Below are positions 48,541-60,411 of a stretch of DNA of 64,000 nucleotides, one piece after another. The stretch lies in the NCBI RefSeq assembly GCF_024713945.1, contig NC_134682.1:1674001-1738000 (forward strand). The letters are read 5' to 3'. Each line of letters starts with the position of its first letter. The stretch's first letter is position 1. The notes beneath the pieces are model-generated. The model was not told where the DNA came from. It ran no database searches and saw nothing but the letters and a program-made list of their open reading frames with translations. This DNA is from Dermatophagoides farinae (taxonomy: Eukaryota; Arthropoda; Arachnida; Sarcoptiformes; Pyroglyphidae). A program made the translations under genes and the position numbers.

Positions 48541-50445
48541 TCATTCATCCATTGAATCATCATCATCGGTCGTTTTTGTTGCAGTTGAACATTCATGTAC
48601 ATCCATCGGAATCTTGTCACCCCAACGTGCACTTTTTATGCATTTATAAACATGTCTATATAATAAAATATTTTCATTAGTAAAATTTTTTATATTGAAA
48701 TGAATTAAAATTCAACATCTTTTTTCATTTACCTATCTGATTTGGATTTCGATACAATTATTTGTTTAAGCATCCCATCATTATCACAGATACGACAAAT
48801 AGCATGTCCGGCTCTTGCTGCTACCGGTTCGATTATTTTGGCCCAATTTTTTTGTTCCTCTTTCCATTGAAAATGGCCATGTTTTTTCATGATTAGAAAT
48901 GTAAATTTTTCCGATTTTATACGCGGATTCGGTTGACCATAATCAAGTGGCTGATAATATACACCGAAATTACAGTAAGATTTTTTATGCAATGTAGATT
49001 GCCTTGGACATACAAAGTCATGTGGACACTATATAATCGATAATGTGATATTGATTAAATGCGATAAAATTAGTGATAATAAAATGACACATACTGGAGC
49101 CATTATTGATCCACTTGTAGATGATAATCTATCAACAATTTCCGTTTCATCTGATTGTGGCCTAAGTGGTTCTGGTTCCATTCGAATTTGACGATTGATT
49201 TGTAGAAGAAAATTACGTGCTTCCATAAGGGCGGTATAACCGGCTTTAGAACCATGTTCGATTAGAACTAAACAACCAGAAGTTTTTTGCCATAAATTCT
49301 CAATCACATATAATCGACTTCGTGTATCTTCCATTTCAAGCAATGAAAATGCACTAACAACTAAATCATAAGATGGCTAAAGATTGAAAAATTATATGTC
49401 AAAAAGAATCGAAAATTTTGAAAAATTAAATCTTACAATATGTTTGGCTGGTAAAAATTGGCGATAAAAAATGCGATTTGAAATATGATCATCATTCGAT
49501 GTTCCTCGATGTAGTAATTCTCTCGATAATTGATTCATATTTTCATTCATGTCAACACAAAAATATTCTCTAATCGAATCATTCCAATAATGGTCGGCAG
49601 CCCAAATAGTGGTACCTATACCGGAACCAAAATCGAATACACTGGATGGATGAAAATCTGGTTCTTCATTGCGAATCTGTTTGAGTTAAAAAAAAAAATT
49701 TCAAAAAAACTAATAACCATCATAGCTGAAATTCGAACCTCATTCATTACACGTGAAAGTACGGCATAATTAGCCGGTAATCTTGCAGCCATATAACTTG
49801 CACATTCATGGTTATTGTAACTAATTTTTGAAATTGGTGAAAAGAAAATATTCATGTAAATAATGATTGTCAATCATTTTTTCATACAATTATCATTTAC
49901 AATTCTTTTTGAAAATATAATGTTCGTTGTTGTTGTTGCATTTCTCGTTTGAATTCTCTGTCTTTTACAGCGGTTTCATAATTAAATGATTCATCAACTA
50001 TGAATAATGAAGACAAAAGAAAAGGCGATAATGTCATGAATAAATTCCATGAATTTTTACCTTTAATTTTCTTTGTGTTATTGGAATCATTTGCACTGGA
50101 TTCATTTTCTCTGGCAACAAATATTCGTAGAAAATCATTTTCTATTTCATGTACATTTCGACGAAAATTCTTGTTACGATATTCTATACAATTGAGAAAC
50201 AAAAATAATGTCATTATGAACAATTTTAGGAATTACTGAATCCAATTACTATTGATAACAGATGTAGCAGCAAATTGTAATTTAAATGGTAAATTGCCGG
50301 CAAAAAGTCGACGAGTTCCCGGTTGATTTCGATATTTTGTGCCATTTTCAAAAATTTCGGCTAAATTTTCTTTTAATGTAAAATCATGTTTATAACGAAT
50401 GGATAGACGCCATATATTATCGAACGATTTGAACAAAGAATTCAT
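48541..50445 (-). CDS. METTL17: mitochondrial METTL17 (Rsm22-like methyltransferase)
   Basis: Mitochondrial small-ribosomal-subunit assembly factor with a SAM-dependent methyltransferase fold; the family carries an Fe-S cluster. Exons in transcript order: 50250-50445, 50061-50183, 49901-49997, 49739-49820, 49437-49676, 49095-49376, 48733-49028, 48541-48655; phases agree, 476 residues (human 456). The Arg/Lys-rich N-terminus suits a mitochondrial targeting peptide. The SAM-binding loop is FDFGSGIGTTIWAA, preceded by the family block YMAARLPANYAVLSRVMNEI. Candidate metal Cys are in CPHDFVCP and downstream (SYCNFG, CRICDNDG, YKC), ending with SARWGDKIP. The 63-nt intron between exons 2 and 3 is in frame and has no stop, so retention would add 21 residues. 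An ATTAAA candidate on the minus strand lies at 48442-48447, inside CDC23 coding sequence. Confidence 0.93.
48662..48667 (+). terminator. candidate poly(A) signal for CDC23
   Basis: AATAAA 124 nt after the CDC23 stop, inside the last METTL17 intron (minus strand). If used, the CDC23 3' UTR is antisense to the whole last METTL17 exon. Confidence 0.5.
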
Positions 50446-51325
50446 TGGGCACGAAAAAAAAAATTTACCAACAAAAAAAATGGAAATAATTCAAGAATTT
50501 CTCAACAGCTGATCGTAACCACGTGATTTAAACAAATTCTTCAAATATATTCATGTTACATCATCTAATGACGAGACATTGTTATTGATCGACATCGTTC
50601 GTTCATCATTTTTTATTCGATCATCAAAAATAAATTCTTTTCCACATTTTTTTTTTACTGAATTAGATTAATTTTCAATTGAAAAAAAATTGAATATCAT
50701 GGATGGAATTTTTTTTCAACCTTTGAAATTCAGAGTATGAGCCACCTGTTCACACACACACATACAATTGATGGATCGAATGAATAAAAACTTGTTTTCA
50801 TTCTATATTTATAGTGAGATGATCCAAATTGATAAAAGAGACTCAAAAAATGAATGAATGAGATTAGATTTTTGTTTTGTTTTCTTCGATACTTCGATCT
50901 TATTGTATATGTTGTTTGTCTGTGTTTGATATATTATTTTCAAGTTAAAACCTGTATGTTTTTTTTTTGATATAAAATAAAATGTATATATATTGTGATT
51001 AGAATAATGCAAAACATGCGCAACCTATTCAATATATATTGTTGAATTGTGAACAAAAATAACAACAACAACAACGACAACAAACAACAACAAAAATATA
51101 TTGAGAAATTAAATGATTTTTTATTTGTTGTTTTTGATAATAATAAAAACTGTCGTCGTGTCTTTCTCTGTTCCTCTCTCTCTAATTTCTGTCTCATCAT
51201 CGTCATCATCATCAACACATTATCATCCATGATTATATGACGCATTTCATGATCATTTATAAACATTTATTTGATGATTGAATAAAAAAAAATATCATTA
51301 CTGTAGTGGTAGCCAAAAGTGAATA
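50446..51325. other. divergent spacer METTL17 / SMPD2
   Basis: 880 bp without a recognised gene. It lies between divergent start codons, so it should hold both promoters. It contains CA, AAC and CAT/ATC repeats; open frames at 50809-51266 are repeat translations. Confidence 0.6.
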
Positions 51326-53501
51326 ATGTCTGCCAAAAAGCTTGAAATTGATAATCTTAAAATATTTACCTTGAATTGTTGGTATGTGTTTTGTTGAAAT
51401 TTTTTCTTTTTATTGGAATATTCTCTAATTGAAATAATGATAATGATGATGATGATGATGATTACAGGGGCCTAAGATATGTATCAGATCATCGGCAAGT
51501 ACGAATCAAATTAATAGCTCAACATTTAGTCGATCAAGATTATGATGTTGTATTTTTACAAGAAGTAAGTATGATTTGTACTTTGTTTTTTTTTCTAATT
51601 TGTAATTCTAAATAAAATTTCTCTAGGTTTGGATACAATCAGACTTTGAATATATTCGAACAAAAACAAAATCTAAATATCGATTTGCTCATATGTTTAA
51701 CAATGCAAGCCTTCTTGGAACAAGTGGTTAGTGTTTTAAATTGAAATCAATCGATAATATTAATAATTAATATTTATCATTCGCATCATAGGTCTTGTCA
51801 TTATGGCCAAATGGACACCACAATTTATCCATTTTCATCCATATAGTATAAATGGATCACCATTTCGTCCATTTCATGGTGATTGGTTTTCAACCAAAGG
51901 TATTGTTGTTTTGTTTTGTATCAAGAATCAAGATTTTCTCATTTTCAATTTTTTTTTTGTTTAGGCGTTGCATATGTTCGTATTGAATTACTTGGATTAA
52001 ATTTACATTTATTTTCTACACATATGCATGCTCAATATGATCTTAATGAAAAGATAATCGATCAATATTCAATTCATCGAATTTGTCAAGCATATGAATT
52101 GGGTAAATTTATTAATCTAATGTCATGTAATTGTACGAATACTGGATCAAAAGATTTGATTATATTGGCCGGTGATATGAATACTTCATCGAAAGAATTA
52201 CCATATAAAATGTTGAGTATGTGTATTTTATTCTGTTTGAATTTTGCCCATTTATTGATTTTATGATTTCTTGTTTATCCTTCTTTTTTTTACAACAACA
52301 ACCAAAAAAAGTCGAATTGACCGATTTGAATGATTGTTATAAACTTCTTCAGATTGATCAACAACAAAAACGATCATTGAAATGTAATAATAATAATAAT
52401 AACAATAGTATGGATTTGACAACAAAAACATCGACACCGAATAAACGTATAAATAAAATGAAAATTCAAGAATCATCTATTGATCATGAATCCAGTGATG
52501 AAGAATTGACCACTTGTGGACATCGTGATAATACATTTACACCACAACAAAATCTAAAACCAGATGAAAAAGCTGGTAAACGTATTGATTTTATTTTCTT
52601 CAAATTACGTGATTCATGTTCACCATCCGTATCTGATCATCATCGAATTCTACATAATCGTTTGAATGATAATGGAATTAGTACTATGGATATATTGAAG
52701 AATAATATGGAAACCATTCTACCTAATGATGTGATTCCATCGAACAATAATCTAATTGAAACGACACCATTTTTAATGTGTTTACCGGAAAAAATGAACA
52801 TTGTTGCCAAAGATATTACTGGCTTATCATTTAGTGATCATCAACCAGTAGTGGCAAAATTACATTTTACATGGAAAACAATCCAGGATATTGTGAATGA
52901 ATCAAAAGATTTAGGTAATAATCATCATCATAGTGATAATAAACAATTTATGAATAATAATATGGATGAAGAATTGAATTCATCTTTAATTGAAACCACT
53001 ATAGGTTCATCATCGTCATCATCATCATCATCATCAACAATATCATCTTTATCGGCAGCAATGAAAACAACAACGAACGATATAAAATGTTTAACATCAT
53101 CAAAATTGATATCAAAATTTCGTCGAAAAGAATGTTATCTAGCATTACGTGAACATCAACCAATGTATAAAAAGATTAAAGATTCAGCATTAATACAGGA
53201 GATTGAAACATTATTGACAACGTATGTGGATAAATTTCGGCCATCATTTAATTATACACTAATCACCGTATTGGTTATGGTCATCATGTTCATATTGATA
53301 TTGATGTTATTTAAATTTATAATTTCATTGACAATCATTGAAACAATTTTGATGTCATTGATAATCATGATTATTGCATCGATTGGTTTATTATTGAAAT
53401 TCATAACACATCGTACAGAGATTAATGCAATCAAAGCAATTTTAAATGATATACAACGTAAAAAAACATTTCATCCAGATTATGGCCTATGTAATGAATG
53501 A
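51326..53501 (+). CDS. SMPD2: neutral sphingomyelinase (SMPD2-like)
   Basis: Magnesium-dependent phosphodiesterase of the DNase I-like superfamily, membrane-bound, hydrolysing sphingomyelin (or lyso-PAF) to ceramide and phosphocholine. Exons: 51326-51381, 51468-51564, 51627-51726, 51792-51899, 51965-52216, 52312-53501; 600 residues (human 423). Catalytic motifs are in order: Asn in TLNCWGL, Glu in VFLQEVW, LFSTHMHAQY, Asp/Asn in LAGDMNTS, RIDFIFF, and the terminal Asp-His in LSFSDHQPVV. Two closely spaced C-terminal hydrophobic helices (about residues 520-570) match the SMPD2 membrane anchor. The extra length comes from Asn/Ser/Thr-rich inserts, one between GDMN and DFIFF and one between SDH and the membrane helices. 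The last acceptor (52311) has a short A run between its pyrimidine tract and AG. Family secure. Confidence 0.93.
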
Positions 53502-56500
53502 ATGAATGATAAATATTAGTTTTATTTTGGAAAAAAAATTTGCCTTTCAATTTTTAAATGCTAATGGATGGACGATATTCATTCCAAAACCTATTGGTGG
53601 TACATACCCTTTATTTATATAATCAAATTGTATCGAACAAAATTCCAGAATACGATCAACAATATTCCAAATAGGAATAAAAAGTGAAAATTCAGAACAA
53701 CAACAACAAAAACAAATTCGTTGTGCAAATATTTTTCAAATTTTTTTTTCTTGCTATAAATAGATATATATATAGATTCTTCTAAATGTTATTCGTGGCT
53801 GGCTGGTCCAAAATTACCAATTATTTATGATGAGATTGTGTTGATAGTTATAATAAGAAAATTTTATGAAAATTAATCAAAATGTAATTTTTATTATTAT
53901 TCAATCAATCGATAAAAAATAATAGTAGCACATTATAAAAAAAATGGATTATTGAATATCGTTTTGTTGTTATTTTCATTAGAAAAAAAATGCAAAAGAT
54001 TTAAAAATTAAAAAACAAAAACATTAAATTATGCAAATGATGGAAAATCTTCGATGATGATGATGATGATGATTCGGAAGTATTCGATAAGTAGTGGTAG
54101 TGTGTGTGTGTTTATGTGTGTTTGTTTGTGTAGTTTTAATAGCCAAAAGTGTTGAAATAGAAATTCGATCCACAAAAAAATTATTTTGATGATGATGATG
54201 ATGATTGAATAGCCATTATTGGATTGGATAAGATTAATATATCAATATATAAAATAGTGATAAATGTTGTGATGTTGAAAATGTATACTGGATTTATATT
54301 GTTGTTGTTGTTGTCGCTGATTCTTTTTTTTGGATTTGAATATTGTCAATTTGTCCCCGCAGAATAAACAGATGATGATAAGATGATGATGATTTTGCAA
54401 AAAAAAAATGAACATGAAAAAAGGGGGAAGCCCTACAGTAATCAGAAAAGAATTTTGGAATTTTTTTTTTCGTATTGAAAATTCAATGTTTTTGGAGCAA
54501 TTATATCAAGAATTTTCTGAACAAAATTTCAAGTTTTTTTGTTGTTGTTTCATCAAAAAAAAAAAAATATAAAAAAAATTTATAGCCACAAGAAATGAAT
54601 GAATGAACATGAACAGATTACTATAAGAATAGATTTAAAAAAAACTCACAAACTGGATATCAATGAATCAAATGATGATGAAAATGACATTTGATTTTTT
54701 TCTAAGAAAAAAATCAATCAGATTGATAAGGAAGAACATTCGAATCGATTCGAATGATGAATGAAAATGCAAGCATTATATGTGTCTGTCTGTGTGTGTA
54801 TGTCATGTGGATGTTTTTTTTTAGTAAAAAAATAAATTGATTACAGGTGAGATACATTCATATATACTTCATAATGAATAAACCATTCGTTTGGAACAAA
54901 GTAGAAGACGTTGAAGAAGAAGAAGAAGAAAAAAAAATAATGAAACAGAAACATAAACAAAGAATTTTTTTTTCTGCTTTTTTCATTCATCTCAATCATC
55001 ATCATCAATAAATACATATAACATGAATATTTGGAAAGATCAAAAAAAAAATTCAATGAACGTGTTCAACGAAACAAACAAACAAAAAAAAAACAATGTG
55101 GATAATTTGTCGTTGTATTGTGAAGAAAAAATAGAATTCCAAATAGAATTTTTTCGTTTTACCTGGGCCAAAATGAACATTGTGTTTTGAGATAATTTTT
55201 TTCCTGTCTGTCTGTCTGTCTGATTCTTGAATTATAAAATACAAAAAAATGTATATGTTTTGACAACAAATATATTGAATTGAAATCTAATAAACGAAAC
55301 AAACAAACAAATGAAAAAAAATTTGATCATATTCAGCTACCTATATATATATTACTGCTATAAATTGCACGAAATCAATAGATCAATCAATCAATGCTGT
55401 TGTTGATGTTGCTGTGTTGGACCAAAAATCAAAAAAAAAATGATAAAATAAAAATAGACGATGATAATAATAAATTGAAACAAACAAACAAACAAACGAG
55501 CAAAAAACAATCGAATAAATTATGTTGAATGTGAACAAAAAAAAATTTGCAAAATCGAACCCGTTGAAATCGATTGATGTGTTTTTTGTTTATATATGTA
55601 CTAGGTGTGTGTGTGCGTGTGTTTATGATGTAACAATAAAATTGTCCAGCGGTGGGAAAAAATGTCCGTAAATCTTCAAGGCAAACAAAAAAAAGAAAGA
55701 GAAACAAAACTCAAACCCAGTAAAAAATAAAAAAAAAAATTAAAGCAAAATGAAACAAATTTGAAATTTTTTTTTTTGCATTCATTCATTTGATCGAATA
55801 ATAATAAATCAATAATCAATAATCAATAATAATAAAACAAACACCAAAATATAATGATAATAATAAAAAATAAAAATAATGGTTATTAAATGCCATCAAT
55901 CATTATGTGGGTGGAAGGGCGTGTATTGTATTGTGAGAGAGTGAATGATTATGGAATTTGATTATTTTTGAAATTAAATGAGAGAGAGCGAGAGCGAAAA
56001 AAAAATAGATTAATTCGATAATTCGAAATTCAGTGTTTCAGTTTTCTCTTGTGGGTGTGTGTGTAGGTGTGTGTATTCTTTGTGTATTCATCCAACAAAT
56101 TATAACGAGATAATAATAATCATGATTTTTTTTAAAAAATAATTAAAAAAAAAGTTAACACCAAAAAAAAGAAAGAAAAGAAAAAACACTTGAAAGATCA
56201 AATATTTTGTTTGTTCAAACAAATTGTGTTTGTGTTCGTGTGTGTGTGTGTGTGCACTACCATAAATAAATTGGTTGTGGTGGTGGTGGTGGTTTATACT
56301 TTCCAAATATTTTTTTTTTTTCATCATCAAAATAATAATAATAATAATGATCAATAACGAGATTATCAATGGACCAAATATAAAACAAGAATTTTTTTTG
56401 TTGCTATTTCGTTACCTTTACCCACCTACTATATATTTGATATCAATATTTCAATATATTTAATAATGTGAAAACATAAACATAATTCCTGTGTACATGC

Positions 56501-58077
56501 ATGCATGTGTGTGTGTGTGTGTTTGATGATAAAACAAAATGACAAAAATGAATCATGGAAATGAAATTAATTAATAATAATAAACAGATCAATCAAATTG
56601 TTGTTTGTTTGTTTTTAAAACCAACGGATTTTTTTTTCTTTATAACGAGAAAAAGAAGAACAAGAACAAAAAAAAACAAATTGAAAAAAAAGTATTGGTT
56701 GCTGCTTCTGCTGCTGTCTGTGAATCGATAATTAATAATCATCATCATGGATAATAATAATAATAATAAGAATGTGACAAAAAAAAGAAGTGACCATTAC
56801 AAAAAAAAAAATTTTTAACGATTGACAAAAAAAAGATGGAACGTTTTGTGTGTGTGTATGTGTGCGTATGTGAAACAAAACAAAACAAGAAAAAAAAATG
56901 GAATTAAGAAAACAGAGAGATAACGGTATCATCATCATGAGTTTTTTGTAATTGTTTTTTGTTTGTTGTTGTTGTTGTTATATATTGTTATTAAGATTTA
57001 TAAGTAACAAAATATAATAATGATGATAATAATAATAATAATTTTTTTCTGAAAGATAAAAACAAAAAAAATGAAAATAGAAAATGAAAAAAACAAATCC
57101 ATCTGTTTTGTACTCGCGTTTTGTTGAAATTGTTGCAGCAATTTTTTCTTGTTTTTTTTCTCATTTTGTTTCTTCATATTGATGAATTCGTTGCATTTGT
57201 CATCTGATCATCTTGATCATCATCAACATTAATATTTCATATCAAATCATATTTATATTCGGCAGTAGCCACCAATTTTCATATGCGAATAAAGAAAAAA
57301 AAACATCAAGATTAAATATTCTTAGTTTTGATGTGTTGCTGTTTTTGTTGTTGTTGTTTAAATTGTGTTTGTGATGATATAATCATCTTCATCATCATCA
57401 CTATTATTATTCATAAAAACATGAAATATGTTAAAGACAAACAAACAAACAAACAATCAAACAAAAAGATGGAAAAAAAACACGAAGACAGATGATTAAT
57501 GGAAGAAAAAACGAGAACATCCAGTGATGATGATGATGATGATGAATTGTATCGAATCATTGAATTGATACTTGTTTTGTGTGTGATTTATGCAACTGCA
57601 TTTGGAAGAGAAAAAGAGAGTTCGATGTACGAAAATGCAATGATTATAATGATGATGCGACATATTAGAAATTGAATTATCAAATGTAATATAACAAACA
57701 AACAAGAGAAAAAAAAATAGAAACAAACAAATGCTTTCAATGAAAGAAAAAACAAAATAAAAGATTTTTTCTGAAGGAAGAGGTGTGTATTGATGGTGAT
57801 GATGATGATAATGAAAGTAGTATCAAGAAGAAAGGACAGATTTTTTTCTTCTCATTAGGAATTCGGTTCCAATTTAGAAAAAAAAGATCAATTGAGATTT
57901 GATTAATAATGATAATGATTTGATTGATGTGATCTGATGTGTGTGTGTGTTTGGATTCGTATAAAAATAAAAAAAAAAGTTAATTCGATATATTTGAATC
58001 GTTAATCAATCGATCAATCAACAATGATGAGATGATAACGATGATGATGATTGGATATATTTGTGATTCAAAAAAAT
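53502..58077. other. gene-free 4.6-kb region, probably long 3' UTRs
   Basis: No coding gene is recognised. The left few hundred bases are the SMPD2 3' UTR. The right side lies downstream of the minus-strand Brat gene and may be a long 3' UTR, since brat-type neural/germline regulators often have one (inference). The sequence is A/T-rich with ATG, TTG and CA/TG runs. Open frames here are short and repeat-derived. Confidence 0.55.
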
Positions 58078-60411
58078 TCAACAGATACCGCTTGTAGCAA
58101 CTGCCGTAGCCAATGATTGTAGCTGAAGATAACGATAAATGTAGATACGATAATCTTTACTTGCCAATACAACAGAATTATCATCCATCAATGCAACATC
58201 GAAACATTGTGAATGTTTTACTTTTGATTCAAGTGCATTGACCAATGTACCATCTTGTGTGAATATTGTAATATTGAAATTATTATGATTATCAGCTACT
58301 AATATTTCGCCATTATCATTGATGCAAACACCAATCGGATAATTGGTCAATCCTTCACCACCAATATTACGTAAAAATGTTCCAGAATATGAAAATACTT
58401 TGACACAATGTGCACGATTATCGCTAATGAATATCTCCTGTTTATCATTGACAACCACACCGTTTGGAAATTCCAAATGTTTACTGCAGCCAAATTTATG
58501 TAGAACGTTGCCCATTAAATCGAATATGATGACACGCATCACCTTGCATTCGACAATAATGATGTTGCCTTTATTGTCGACAGTAACACCACGCGGATGT
58601 TGAAGAATATCGGCTCCGAATTTTCGTACAAATTGGCCATATTGATTGTATACTTGAATTTGATGAGTAGGCGAACGTTCAGTGACAATGATATCGCCAG
58701 ATTGTTTGACAACGGCCACACGATTCGGATACAAAAGCTGCCCATCACGTTTACCACATTCACCAAATTGAAATTTAAAACGACCATCTTTATCGAATAT
58801 CTGTATACGATGATTATTTGTATCGGCAACGATTATGTCATTTTGAGCATTAACAGCCACACCGGAAGGTTCTGTAAATTGACCTTCCATAATGCCAAAT
58901 TCACCAAATTTACAATGATAAATCATTTTCTGTCGTTGAACTTGTGATTTGATAGGCATTGCTGATGATGCCATCGATGATAAAGATGATTGTTCATGAT
59001 TATTGATGAGATCAATTGAATCTGAGCCGGTCAAATCGGCAAGGCCATCGGTGACATTATTCCATGCAGAGAATAATGTTGAATCAGGCGAGGAATTTGA
59101 ACCAGTTCCAGCACCTCCACCGTTATTACTACCACCAGTTAAACCATTACCATTCATACTGCCTACAGCTGACCATTTGTCATAACTAAATGCATTATTC
59201 AATGAATCAGAAATTGATGATGACAACGAACGATTATTGTTGGAACAATGATTCTGTGAAATATTGAATGATGAAAAACGATCAACAAAGCCATTCGAAG
59301 ATGAATCAAAGCCATTCATTTGAGAATTATGTTGTTGATGATGGTGATGATGAAAATTATTATTGGCGGCCGTAGCCGATGATCTCGATAGATATTTATT
59401 ATTATCCGATGATGATGATGCTCGTATGTAACCGACATTTTGTTTGAGTATCGATTGAATACCATTATAGTTGGTGACAAATTCAAGTTCATGTGAATGG
59501 AAGCTCGAATCGAGATCAATATTTAAAATGGCTTGAAGTTTATTATCGATAAATGATTTACAATTAATCATGTCGTTTGGACAATCCTGTCCTTGTTCCA
59601 TGTAGTATAACATTTGTTCAATTTTTCGCAAATGTTCTTCAATTTTTGATGTGAATATCGTCAATGATATTAATCGTGCATTATAAACATCTTCCAATTC
59701 TTTCATCAAATCGGTTTTACCTTTTCCCAATGCAGTGATTAAGGCCTGATAGGCATTATCAATATCTTGTTGAGCTTTTCCATGTTGATTATGTAAACGA
59801 TTTGATATATGTTCAAGATTTTTTTGTTTATGTGCCAAACGATTTCGACATTCTTGAAAAATTCGAATCATATGCGTTGTATCGGGCTGTTGTTGGCCAT
59901 TATTATTATTATTATTAGTATTATTGTTGTTGTTGTTGTTATTATTACCGACAACTCCATTAATGTATGGGCCATTTGTTGTTAAATTGTTTAATGATGA
60001 AACAGAATTATCATCATTACTACTGCTTAAATTTGATGGTGAATTAGATGATGATGATGATGACATTTGTTGCTGTGATGAATTATTATTCAAATTATTA
60101 TTATTGTTATTATTGGAATTGGAATTATTATTATTATTATTGTTTGACAAGACATTTCTGGTCACTGAATTGGTCGTTGCCGCTGCTGCTGCAGATGATG
60201 CTGCCGATATTAATTCATTGGCAAAATGATCATGATGATGATGATGGTTATTATTATTATTGTTATGATGATTGATACTTAGATGATTGATCTGATGGCT
60301 AATTGGTGTGCTTGTGGCCACAGCTGCGGCAGCAGCAGCAGCAGCAGCGGCGGCGGCCGTTGATGTCGATGACATTGTTGACAACGTCGATGTATCAAAT
60401 GTTGTCATCAT
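58078..60411 (-). CDS. brat: Brat-like NHL-domain RNA-binding protein
   Basis: Orthologue of Drosophila Brain tumor, a translational repressor acting with Pumilio/Nanos on mRNA 3' UTRs. Single exon, 777 residues. Residues 1-180 are almost entirely homopolymeric (13-residue Ala run, Asn, His and Ser runs). A coiled-coil region covers about 185-330 (RIFQECRNRLAHKQKNLEHI, ELEDVYNARL). A Ser/Asn/Gly-rich linker precedes six NHL blades from about 497 (FGEFGIMEGQFTEPSGVAVN, ADTNNHRIQIFD, YPNRVAVVKQSGDIIVTERS, HPRGVTVDNKGNIIIVE, FPNGVVVNDKQEIFISDNRA, YPIGVCINDNGEILVADNHN). The B-box zinc fingers that precede the coiled coil in fly Brat are not encoded here. An in-frame stop shortly upstream of the ATG and the AAC-AAA context support this start, though an alternative upstream exon spliced within the frame cannot be excluded. 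Confidence 0.93.
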   Translation of the reverse strand: MMTTFDTSTLSTMSSTSTAAAAAAAAAAAAVATSTPISHQINHLSINHHNNNNNNHHHHHDHFANELISAASSAAAAATTNSVTRNVLSNNNNNNNSNSNNNNNNNLNNNSSQQQMSSSSSSNSPSNLSSSNDDNSVSSLNNLTTNGPYINGVVGNNNNNNNNNTNNNNNNGQQQPDTTHMIRIFQECRNRLAHKQKNLEHISNRLHNQHGKAQQDIDNAYQALITALGKGKTDLMKELEDVYNARLISLTIFTSKIEEHLRKIEQMLYYMEQGQDCPNDMINCKSFIDNKLQAILNIDLDSSFHSHELEFVTNYNGIQSILKQNVGYIRASSSSDNNKYLSRSSATAANNNFHHHHHQQHNSQMNGFDSSSNGFVDRFSSFNISQNHCSNNNRSLSSSISDSLNNAFSYDKWSAVGSMNGNGLTGGSNNGGGAGTGSNSSPDSTLFSAWNNVTDGLADLTGSDSIDLINNHEQSSLSSMASSAMPIKSQVQRQKMIYHCKFGEFGIMEGQFTEPSGVAVNAQNDIIVADTNNHRIQIFDKDGRFKFQFGECGKRDGQLLYPNRVAVVKQSGDIIVTERSPTHQIQVYNQYGQFVRKFGADILQHPRGVTVDNKGNIIIVECKVMRVIIFDLMGNVLHKFGCSKHLEFPNGVVVNDKQEIFISDNRAHCVKVFSYSGTFLRNIGGEGLTNYPIGVCINDNGEILVADNHNNFNITIFTQDGTLVNALESKVKHSQCFDVALMDDNSVVLASKDYRIYIYRYLQLQSLATAVATSGIC
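60310..60360 (-). repeat. GCN repeat encoding poly-Ala in Brat
   Basis: Mixed GCC/GCT/GCA codons on the minus strand encode a run of about 13 Ala near the Brat N-terminus. The interruption by different synonymous codons indicates a stable, not recently expanded run. Confidence 0.85.

Noticed and set aside
50000-50060. Extra 21 residues in METTL17 from an open 63-nt segment
   Set aside because: GT/AG ends and size fit an intron, and the translated segment is hydrophobic and unlike the family; retention is possible but not preferred.
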